Positions 34,752-42,306 of a DNA stretch of 64,000 nucleotides are shown here, piece by piece. The position numbers and the translations under genes are program-made. Each line of letters starts with the position of its first letter. Position 1 is the stretch's first letter. Source of the stretch: Spirochaetaceae bacterium. GTDB lineage: Bacteria > Myxococcota_A > UBA9160 > UBA4427. The stretch is from the NCBI GenBank assembly GCA_020632655.1, contig JACKFD010000007.1:248001-312000 (forward strand), written 5' to 3'. The notes under the pieces were generated by a model. That model had not been told where the DNA came from. It ran no database searches and was given only the letters and a program-made list of their open reading frames with translations.

Positions 34752-36932
34752 TCAGAAGGTCAGGGTCAGGTTCGCCAGCACGGAGAAGGGCGGCTCGCGC
34801 CAGCGCTCGGGAAAGAGCTCCTGGTAGCCGCTGCCGGGGATCAGCACGGCGCCCGATACCCGCAGGACGATGTTGTTCGAGAAGAGCGGGCGGTAGATGA
34901 GCCCCGCACTCAGATCCCAGCCGATCTCGCGGCTGATGCGCTGCTGCTGGCGGAGGATCTCGAGCACCTGCACGGAGTCCCAGGAGAGCCAGGAGACGTT
35001 CGTGAGCAGCCGCAGCTGTGGCAGCACGTCGAAGTCTGCGCCGGCGCCGACCTGCCAGAGGCCTGGGTTCACGAAATTCGACTGACCCTCGAACTTGCTG
35101 CTGCGCAGGGAGGGCACGATCGAGTTGACGCCCGAGAGCGCGACCCCACCGCCGAAGACGAAGGGGATCTGCTGCCGCTGCCAGAAGGAGGTCGTCGCGC
35201 CCGCGAAGTTCGGGTTGTCGAGGATCGTGTCGAAGCCCTGGGCGGTTCCGTCGTAGGGATCGTCGTCGCCCATCGAGTAGAGGAAGAACGCCTTGTAGCG
35301 CATCCAGTCGAAGTCGACGGAGGCCTCGATCGCCGCGAAGAAGGAGCGGATGTCCTGACTGCGCTGGGCGATCGAGTTGAAGTCGTCCTGCCCGAGGGCG
35401 CCGTAGAGCATGTAGGTCAGGTTCAGCCGGTCGATGTGGCCGTCGCCGCCGAAGCCGATGTAGTAGACCTCGTAGTCGTGACCGCGGCCCAGGCCGACGG
35501 GCGCCGGGATGACGAGGTTGCTGTTGTCGTCGTAGTCGAAACGGTCGGACTCGCGGTTGATGTTGGCGGCGAAGATCGCCTCGACGTTGAAGCCGAGCAC
35601 CGGGAAGTCCTGGTAGTAGAAGTTCGCGATCGCCGTGTAGTCGTCACGCCAGGACTGGACGTTGTTGAGGCCCGAGTTCGTGTCCTTGTTGAGGCGACCG
35701 AAGACGGCGAGGTTGTACTGGGCCCGGTTGTTCCCGAAGTTGCCGAAGAGGCGGACGCCGGGCTCCGAGCTCTCGAAGAGGAAGCCGCGGAAGTCGGCAT
35801 TGAAGGGCTGGATGCCGACCCGCAGGCTGTCGAAGTCGAAGCGGTCCGTCCGGTTCCAGAGATGCTTGTCGACGAAGGCTTCCTGGAGCCCGACGAACCA
35901 GTCGTAGCGCTCGTTGTTCTCCCGCGGATCGACGCGCAGCACGCCGAGCTGGTTGATCTGCGCGTGGTTGACGTTGATCGCGGTCGTGACGCGGAACTCC
36001 CAGTCGGGTGGCCGGAAGGTCGTGTCGCCCTGCAGCACGGAGAGGGACGTGATGAAATTGTGCGCCCAGGCGAGCTGGTTGCTGTCGCCGAAGAGATCCG
36101 TCTCCCGGCCCTTGTCGCCCGCGACGCCCGTCGGCGTCGGGATGCGGCGCGGCTCGACGAAACCGTCGTAGACGAGGTTCAGGTTGAAGAACCAGTCCTC
36201 CGTACCCGGGATCGGTCGATCGGCCTTGAGCGTGTTCTGGTTGTACGGGTCGTACCAGCGCTCGTTCACGCCGAGATTCTCGACGATCCGCCAGCGATCG
36301 GGCACGGCCACGAACTCGTAGTCCGGCAACTCGTTCTCGTAGGTCGGCGTCGCGATCCGGCTCGGTCGCTCGCGCGGTCGCGGCGGCGGCGCGCCCGAGG
36401 AGTCGTCGCGGCTCGAGCCCGGTCGGACGGGCGCGGGTCGACGCGGCGGCGCGGCCTCGCTCTCGCTCGGGACGACGGGGGCGGGCTCGGCGTCGTCGAC
36501 GGTCACGGGCACCGGCTCGAAGGGCGTCGGGGCGACCTCGACCTCACTCGGCGCGACCTGCTGGATCTCCTCCGGTTCGCCGCCGGAGGTCGCCTCGTCG
36601 ACCGACTGCACGACGGGCTCGGGCGGCGCGACGGACTCCGAGCGCGGCGGCGACGCCTCCTCCGGCGCCCCCGCATCGTCGCCGCGGCCGCCACCGGGTC
36701 GCCGGAAGCTCGGCCGGCGCCGACGCCGCGCCGCAGCGCCGTCGTCCTCGACCTGCGCGATCAGGATCGGAGCCCGCGACGGCGCGACGGAAGGCATCTC
36801 GGCCGTCGCCGTCGACTCGATGCGATCCGGCGCCTTCGTCGCATCCCGCTCGGCCGCGCCACTCGCATCCCCCGCGATCAGCCCGAGGGCCGCCAGCAGA
36901 GCCGCGCCGCGTGCGTGCCGGATCGCCTTCAT
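34752..36932 (-). CDS. Outer-membrane beta-barrel protein of the cytochrome cluster
   Basis: The protein has 726 residues. It has a signal peptide (ALLAALGLIAGDASGA), then a low-complexity Pro/Glu/Arg region (about 60-205), then a barrel domain of about 500 residues with alternating strands and a terminal Phe (FSVLANLTLTF), the usual outer-membrane insertion signal. Aromatic girdles (WFFNLNLVYDGF, YTAIANFYYQDF, YEVYYIGFGGDGHIDRLNL) support a porin-like fold. No heme motif is present. It lies between multiheme cytochrome genes and overlaps the GlcG-type lipoprotein gene by ATGA. The position suggests the barrel of a porin-cytochrome conduit, by analogy with MtrB/PioB; sequence similarity to those is not evident by eye. 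Confidence 0.75.
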   Translation of the reverse strand: MKAIRHARGAALLAALGLIAGDASGAAERDATKAPDRIESTATAEMPSVAPSRAPILIAQVEDDGAAARRRRRPSFRRPGGGRGDDAGAPEEASPPRSESVAPPEPVVQSVDEATSGGEPEEIQQVAPSEVEVAPTPFEPVPVTVDDAEPAPVVPSESEAAPPRRPAPVRPGSSRDDSSGAPPPRPRERPSRIATPTYENELPDYEFVAVPDRWRIVENLGVNERWYDPYNQNTLKADRPIPGTEDWFFNLNLVYDGFVEPRRIPTPTGVAGDKGRETDLFGDSNQLAWAHNFITSLSVLQGDTTFRPPDWEFRVTTAINVNHAQINQLGVLRVDPRENNERYDWFVGLQEAFVDKHLWNRTDRFDFDSLRVGIQPFNADFRGFLFESSEPGVRLFGNFGNNRAQYNLAVFGRLNKDTNSGLNNVQSWRDDYTAIANFYYQDFPVLGFNVEAIFAANINRESDRFDYDDNSNLVIPAPVGLGRGHDYEVYYIGFGGDGHIDRLNLTYMLYGALGQDDFNSIAQRSQDIRSFFAAIEASVDFDWMRYKAFFLYSMGDDDPYDGTAQGFDTILDNPNFAGATTSFWQRQQIPFVFGGGVALSGVNSIVPSLRSSKFEGQSNFVNPGLWQVGAGADFDVLPQLRLLTNVSWLSWDSVQVLEILRQQQRISREIGWDLSAGLIYRPLFSNNIVLRVSGAVLIPGSGYQELFPERWREPPFSVLANLTLTF

Positions 36933-39388
36933 CGGCCCTCACACCCGTTCTGGTTGTTGCTGTCGAGGAAGGGCGCCGGCGGACACACGACGTATCGCAG
37001 ATTGATGTTCTGGACCGAGATGTTGTCGGCGCGGATCGCCTTCGGCGCGTTCCCGATCGGCGCCGGCGCCGCGCGTCGACGCTGGGCCTGATTGACGAGG
37101 TCGAGCGCGACGAAGGGCACGAAGTCGTCCTGCTCGGCACCGTCGCCCGACACGCCGTAGGCGCCGATCAGCGTGTTGCCGCGGTAGATCGGGACCGCGC
37201 CCTGGAAGATGTGGTAGCCGTTCTGGAGACCACGGATGTTGCCCGATCCGATCGGGAAGTCCTGCACGCCGGCGATGCAGTCGGGCTGCTGGCCGGGATC
37301 CGTCGTTCCGATCAGGGCGTTTCGGATGTTCGCGCAGAACGTGTTTCGCTCGGCCGGATTCGTGCTGAAGAGCGCGACACGGTTCGGGGCCGGCACGCCC
37401 GCCAGCGCCGGGTTCTGGTCGCGCAGCTCGGCGAGCACGTCGGCGAGATCCGGAACCTCCTCGCAGAGTCCGAGTGCGATCCCGGGCAGCACGATCTCCG
37501 TCTGGAGGCCCGTGCTGAAGATGCTCCACTCGCCTTCGGCACGGCTGAGCGGCCCTTCGTCCGCGTCGAGGATGCCGGGCGGAAAGTCGGGATTCGAGAT
37601 GGCACCGAGGGCGATCGAGGACCACGCGAAGTCGCCGTTGAAGGGCGGATCGTTCGCGGCGACGGGCGGCGCAAAGCCCAGGAATGCGGCCGTATCGTCG
37701 AGATAGGCCGTGAAGGGTCGCGTATTCAGCAGCGGCCCCGCCGGCGGGAGGACCGTGCCGAGAGGATCCAGCGCGTTCTCGAGCTGCACTCGCGCGTCCT
37801 GCTTGGACCAGAAAGCCGCCTGCCGCGTCTTCGCGATCGTGACGTCGACGCCGTCGATCAGCGCGTCCTGGCTGCGTGCGAAGCCGAGCACGTTGCCGTC
37901 GAGGTCGACGACCGCGACGTCGATGCGCGCTTGACCGCCGAGCGGAGTGCGTGTCTGGGCGCGCGTGTTCTCCGCGAGGAGCAGGGCGTTGACCAGGAGC
38001 TCCTGGACTTCGTCCTGCGTGAGGCCCTGCGCGGCCGGAGCCGGGTTCACGCTGGGGATGGCGGGGTAACGCGGGTTGCCGGCGGTGTCGACGAGGATTT
38101 CACCCTGGGCGTCCGCGAGACCCTGTGCCGCAGCGGCCGCGGGAGCCGTCAGCGTGGCGGCGATGATGCCGGAGGCGGGGTCGAGGAAGTTCACACCCTG
38201 TCGGGGCTGCGTGAAGGGGAAGTAGAGGGTGTCGAGGACGAAGCTCCCGTTTCCAGCGGCGGTCAAGGTATTCAGGAACGCGGCCGCCGTCGCGGGCGTG
38301 ATCGTCGGAGGGACGTCGACGAAATCCGTCGCGCGCGCGCGAATCCCGCCGTCGTCGAAGAAGCGAAGCGCGCGGCCCGCGACCGTGATGCGATTGGCGC
38401 GCCGCTCCGGGTCGGCCTCGAAGCCCCGCGTCGCAGCGACGGCGATCCGCTCTTCGAGATTGCGGTCCTGGTCCCGCGCGTCCGGATCGAGGGCGTAGAC
38501 GCCGTTGAACTCGATGCCGACCGATCCGACGACGACCTTGCCCGTACGCGGCGGATTCGTCGGGTCCGGGATGTCGTCCTTGTAGAGCGGCAGACCGCCG
38601 GGATCGGCCGCGAAGCCGACGGGCAGGCGCCGCGGACCGAGCAGCTCCGTCGGGTCCGGAGCACCCGTCGGATTGCTGACGTCGTTCGTCACGACGGGGA
38701 CGTTCTGCCGCGTGTTGATGTCGCTGCAGACGAGCTGGGCGATCTGTACACCGAACAGAGGACCGCCCGGCCGATCCGTCTCACCGGGCACGAAGTTCTG
38801 CTGGATGAGCGTGTTGGCCGTGCGCGTGGAAAACGCGTTGCCCTGCGTCGAGAAGTAGTTGGCCGTGCCGGCCTTGCTGATCGCGGCGTAGCCGTTCGGG
38901 ATGTAGATCCCGTCGAGTGCGACGCCCGTCGCCGGGATGTCCGGATCCTCGGCGAAGTCGAAGGAGTTGCCGTTGTTCTCCGCGACGAAGGGCGAGTCCG
39001 CGGTGCGGTTCGCGCTGGCCCGCGAGGTGATCCGGGTGTAGTTCGTCGTCGTCCCGTCGCTGTCGAAGACCGCGAGCACGTTGTTCAAGTGGTCGTTGAC
39101 GGAGATCGTGAAGTCCGAGATCCCGTTCGCATTCGCCTCGACGATCGCATTCGCGATCACCTGGACCACGTCCTCGACGGTCAGCACGGCGTTCGGGTCC
39201 GTGTAGTCGCACTGGAACCGACACACCTGATTCGCGTCGATCTCGCCGTTCTGACAGCCCGTCGCCGCGAGGAGCCCGCCGGCGACGAGTCCTGCGCGAG
39301 CGAGGGCACCGAGCCGGTCGCGCATCCGGAGTCGCGCTCCGCCCTGGACGGGCCGAAGCGCGGGGATGCGACCGGACGGGGAATTCAT
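36929..39388 (-). CDS. Large GlcG/HbpS (heme-degrading family) lipoprotein
   Basis: This 819-residue protein has a lipobox LLAATGC at about residue 45. Two GlcG/HbpS-like halves follow. The first has LTVEDVVQVIANAIVEA, then DFTISVNDHLNNVLAVFDSDG. The second has LTQDEVQELLVNALLLAEN, IDVAVVDLDGNVLGFARSQDA and, near the C-terminus, FQGAVPIYRGNTLIGAYGVSG and AEQDDFVPFVAL. Each half has a large insert, so it is several times longer than the usual 140-residue domain. HbpS relatives bind heme; here a role in heme delivery or as a scaffold of the multiheme complex is inferred. The ATG at 39388 has GGAGG 6 nt upstream and overlaps the preceding stop (ATGA); an ATG at 39325 is an alternative. Confidence 0.78.
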   Translation of the reverse strand: MNSPSGRIPALRPVQGGARLRMRDRLGALARAGLVAGGLLAATGCQNGEIDANQVCRFQCDYTDPNAVLTVEDVVQVIANAIVEANANGISDFTISVNDHLNNVLAVFDSDGTTTNYTRITSRASANRTADSPFVAENNGNSFDFAEDPDIPATGVALDGIYIPNGYAAISKAGTANYFSTQGNAFSTRTANTLIQQNFVPGETDRPGGPLFGVQIAQLVCSDINTRQNVPVVTNDVSNPTGAPDPTELLGPRRLPVGFAADPGGLPLYKDDIPDPTNPPRTGKVVVGSVGIEFNGVYALDPDARDQDRNLEERIAVAATRGFEADPERRANRITVAGRALRFFDDGGIRARATDFVDVPPTITPATAAAFLNTLTAAGNGSFVLDTLYFPFTQPRQGVNFLDPASGIIAATLTAPAAAAAQGLADAQGEILVDTAGNPRYPAIPSVNPAPAAQGLTQDEVQELLVNALLLAENTRAQTRTPLGGQARIDVAVVDLDGNVLGFARSQDALIDGVDVTIAKTRQAAFWSKQDARVQLENALDPLGTVLPPAGPLLNTRPFTAYLDDTAAFLGFAPPVAANDPPFNGDFAWSSIALGAISNPDFPPGILDADEGPLSRAEGEWSIFSTGLQTEIVLPGIALGLCEEVPDLADVLAELRDQNPALAGVPAPNRVALFSTNPAERNTFCANIRNALIGTTDPGQQPDCIAGVQDFPIGSGNIRGLQNGYHIFQGAVPIYRGNTLIGAYGVSGDGAEQDDFVPFVALDLVNQAQRRRAAPAPIGNAPKAIRADNISVQNINLRYVVCPPAPFLDSNNQNGCEGR

Positions 39389-41466
39389 CGAGCGCCTCCG
39401 AGACCACGGGCGTCGGCCGATCCGGCGCCGAGCGCGAAGGCGAGTCCCAGGTCGGACGCGAGCGCGACGGACTGGTCCACCGGCCGCACACGAACGCTCC
39501 CCTCGTGCGTCGTCGGCGATTCTACATGTCCTGCAGGAAATTGCGGGGGGCTTTTTCGGAGCGAACGCAAAGAGAGTCGCGGGTGATCGGGCGGCAGCGG
39601 ATGTCCGATCCGCCCGGCTGCATCCGACCCGCCCGTGTCCTCCGCCTCCTCCAACTCCGACTCGTCGATCTCGTCTCCGAGGGGCACATAGTCGTCCGAC
39701 CGCGAAGGGTCGCCGCTCGCATCCGACGCCGCATCCACATCGTCCGCCGCCCCCGCCATCGGCCCGAGCGCGCGCACGTGGAACGGATGGCACATCGAGC
39801 AGGGCGAGGGCACGAGATCGCCACCCCACGCATTCGCGCCCGCATGACAGTCGCGACAGGTCTCCATCGTCGGGATCAGCACGTCCCCCGACGATTCGCT
39901 CACGACCGTCTCCGCCGCGCGCGCGACGAGGGCGTAGGGAATCGCATCCTCCGCCGACCATGACGGGCGCGGCAGGTCCGCGTCCGGATCGGGATCGAAG
40001 ACCGCGGCCGCGGGATGGCATTTCAGGCAGGCGAAGGTGTCGTGGGCGCCGTGGCTGAACACGGACCCGGGGATCCACACGGTCTGCAGACGAACCGGGG
40101 CGATGCCCATGCCGCCGTCGCTCGCGGCACCCTCCTCGAGGCCATGGCAGAGCGCGCAGGTGCCGGGCCGGTCGTAGAAGCGCCGCTCCGCCGCGGCGAG
40201 CTTGCTCTCGACCCATTGCCGCGAGAGCGAGGCCTCCTCGACCGACATCTCGGCCCCCGGACGCCGCAGGCGCAGCCGTCGCGGCGCCGACGCATCGCGC
40301 ACCTTGCCCTCGAGCACGCGACTCGAATAGAGGCCGCGGATGCGTGTGCGCAGCTCCGCCGGATCGCCGTGGGGCGTGAACCCGGCCGGCACGCTCGGGT
40401 CGAAGTCGAGGCGATGGCAGTCCTCGCAATGCTCCTCGAAGACGATCGGCTTCATGTAGAGGCCGCCGGCGTCGGGCTGATGGCACGCGCCGCACTGCAG
40501 GTATTGCTTGGCGTCGCCGCGACCGGAGACGGCCTTGCCGACATGGCGTAGATGGCTGAAGGCGAGCCCGGAGTTCTCGACGAGCCCCGCGTCGACGTCG
40601 ACCGAGACGGGCTCCGTCGTCGGGTCGGTCACGAGCGAGAAGCGCAAAGGCGGATGGTCGTCGCCGAAGTCGCTCGCGTCGACGAGCTCGGTCCCGGGCA
40701 GACGCGTCGAGAGATCGCGATGGCAGTCGGAGCAGAAGTCGGAGCCCAGGTCGGCGAGGTTCACCTCGCGGCCGCGATGCTCGAGATGACAGGTCGCGCA
40801 GGAGGCCTCGTCGAGCTCGGCCATCTCGATCTCGACGGGCGCATGGCGACCCGTGTCGTGATGACAGCCCATGCAGTCCTGGTTGCGCACGGGCCGGAAG
40901 AGGCCCGAGTGACAGCTCCCGCAGTCGTTCTCGATCGTCGCGTGACCACGGCTCACATCGCCCGTATTCCAGGGCGACTGGGACCCGGACCAGACGAGGG
41001 GGAGCAGGAGGAAGAGGACGAGGATCGTGGCGATGCCGATCCACGCGAGCGGGCGCATCGCGAAGAGGCCCGACTCGATGCCGATCCGGGTGCGGGCGTC
41101 GAGGGCGGCGCGCTCGTTGCCGCCGCGATCGATCTCCTCGTACTCGAGCGTGAGGTCCGAGCCCGACTCGGGCGGGAGCACGCGGATCTCCCAGGGGCCG
41201 ATCCGCAGCCGGTCGCCGACGCCCAGGCGCTCGCCCTGGGTGACGAGGCCGTTGACGTTCACCTCCTGACCGGGGGCGGCCTCGACGTAGACGCGTCCCT
41301 CGGACATGCGGATCGTCGCCTGGTGCAGCGAGATCGTGAGCCCCTTGAGCGAGAGGTCGTTGTCCGGGCCGCGGCCGATGAAGAGCGACTCGAGCTCGAG
41401 GTCGCGGTCGAGGCGGACCTTCTTCCCGGTCGGACGCAGTCGGATCTCGGTCAGGCGGACGCGCAT
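39385..41466 (-). CDS. FHA-transmembrane-decaheme cytochrome c fusion
   Basis: The protein has 693 residues. A cytosolic N-terminal FHA domain (about 20-96) has FIGRGPDNDLSL, ISLHQATI and VNVNGL; the usual S-R-x-H is S-L-H, so phosphothreonine affinity may be changed. A transmembrane helix (140-159, LAWIGIATILVLFLLLPLVW) crosses the inner membrane. The periplasmic part has ten CXXCH sites (CGSCH, CMGCH, CATCH, CSDCH, CGACH, CEDCH, CALCH, CLKCH, CRDCH, CSMCH), then a disordered acidic tail. FHA modules read Thr phosphorylation, so this couples a phospho-signal reader directly to an electron carrier. ATG overlaps the cytochrome b-like gene (TGATG); its stop overlaps the next gene (ATGA). Confidence 0.88.
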   Translation of the reverse strand: MRVRLTEIRLRPTGKKVRLDRDLELESLFIGRGPDNDLSLKGLTISLHQATIRMSEGRVYVEAAPGQEVNVNGLVTQGERLGVGDRLRIGPWEIRVLPPESGSDLTLEYEEIDRGGNERAALDARTRIGIESGLFAMRPLAWIGIATILVLFLLLPLVWSGSQSPWNTGDVSRGHATIENDCGSCHSGLFRPVRNQDCMGCHHDTGRHAPVEIEMAELDEASCATCHLEHRGREVNLADLGSDFCSDCHRDLSTRLPGTELVDASDFGDDHPPLRFSLVTDPTTEPVSVDVDAGLVENSGLAFSHLRHVGKAVSGRGDAKQYLQCGACHQPDAGGLYMKPIVFEEHCEDCHRLDFDPSVPAGFTPHGDPAELRTRIRGLYSSRVLEGKVRDASAPRRLRLRRPGAEMSVEEASLSRQWVESKLAAAERRFYDRPGTCALCHGLEEGAASDGGMGIAPVRLQTVWIPGSVFSHGAHDTFACLKCHPAAAVFDPDPDADLPRPSWSAEDAIPYALVARAAETVVSESSGDVLIPTMETCRDCHAGANAWGGDLVPSPCSMCHPFHVRALGPMAGAADDVDAASDASGDPSRSDDYVPLGDEIDESELEEAEDTGGSDAAGRIGHPLPPDHPRLSLRSLRKSPPQFPAGHVESPTTHEGSVRVRPVDQSVALASDLGLAFALGAGSADARGLGGAR

Positions 41467-42302
41467 CAGTGGTACCAGAACACGACGAAGACGTGGACGA
41501 GCAGGGCCGCGCAGGTCGCGAAGGCGAAGGGGACGTGCACGATCAGCCAGAGGTCGAGCAGCGCCTTGTAGCGCAGGTCGCGACGGATCTGCTTGAGCAG
41601 GAGCTCCTTGCGCGCGATCAGCTCGATCAGCTTGCGTTCCTGGGCCTTGCCGTCGCCCTCGAGGTCGATCTCCGAGAGCCGCAGGCTCTTGAGCGCGCGC
41701 GACGTACCGCAGTCCGCGTCGACGCCCGAGAGCTGCGCGCGAAGCGAGCCGCCGATCCGCGTCTGGTCGATCGAGGTGACGACGGCGCGCGCGTAGTAGT
41801 CCGGCAGCCCCGCCGCCGCGAGCCGGCACTCCCCGTCGATCTCCGCGATCCGCTCGAGCATCGCGTCGAGGGTGATGTTGTTGCGGTTGCGGGTCATCGA
41901 CGTCGGCACGAGCGCGTAGAAGGCGACGCCCAGGATTCCGCTCGCGATCACGACGCACATGAGCACGTAGGCGAGCGTGTGCACGTTCATGCCGAACTCG
42001 AAGGCCGAGTGGAGCGGCACGAGGAAGAGGAGCGCGGTCCCGAGATAGACGTGCGCCGAGACCCAGCCCTTGAGCGGTGCGCCCGTCGCGCGGTAGTCGC
42101 GCTTGCGCACGCCGAGCCACATCAGCCAGAAGATCGTGCCCGCAGCGACCGTGCCGAGGGCGTAGCCCGTCCAGGAGCTACCGCTCCGGCCGCCGGCCGG
42201 CTCGTCGAGCACATAGGCGACGAGCGACGCGAAGAGCACGACGATCGCCACCTTCAGATAGAGGTAGCTCCGGTACTCGAGGAACGTCCGCGGACCGATC
42301 AA
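41466..42302 (-). CDS. Cytochrome b-like membrane protein with two bis-His helices
   Basis: The protein has 278 residues and about five transmembrane helices (17-32, 45-64, 82-103, 108-130 and 250-276). Helix 3 has His84 and His98, and helix 5 has His256 and His270. The 14-residue spacing in both is the pattern that holds two b-hemes between a helix pair. Further His residues (108, 278) flank the membrane. A cytosolic or periplasmic helical insert (about 140-248, rich in Arg/Leu/Glu) lies between helices 4 and 5. It is the natural membrane link between the soluble flavo-iron-sulfur protein (4 bp upstream) and the FHA-decaheme cytochrome (overlapping downstream), perhaps a quinone site. The start is TTG. 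No family name can be given with certainty. Confidence 0.72.
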   Translation of the reverse strand: MIGPRTFLEYRSYLYLKVAIVVLFASLVAYVLDEPAGGRSGSSWTGYALGTVAAGTIFWLMWLGVRKRDYRATGAPLKGWVSAHVYLGTALLFLVPLHSAFEFGMNVHTLAYVLMCVVIASGILGVAFYALVPTSMTRNRNNITLDAMLERIAEIDGECRLAAAGLPDYYARAVVTSIDQTRIGGSLRAQLSGVDADCGTSRALKSLRLSEIDLEGDGKAQERKLIELIARKELLLKQIRRDLRYKALLDLWLIVHVPFAFATCAALLVHVFVVFWYH

Positions 42303-42306
42303 AGGC

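Noticed and set aside
39389..41044. Upstream extension of the GlcG-type gene to 1,371 codons
   Set aside because: It would lie antiphase over the decaheme cytochrome and gives low-complexity sequence. The ATG at 39388 has a good ribosome site and overlaps the upstream stop as in the rest of the operon.
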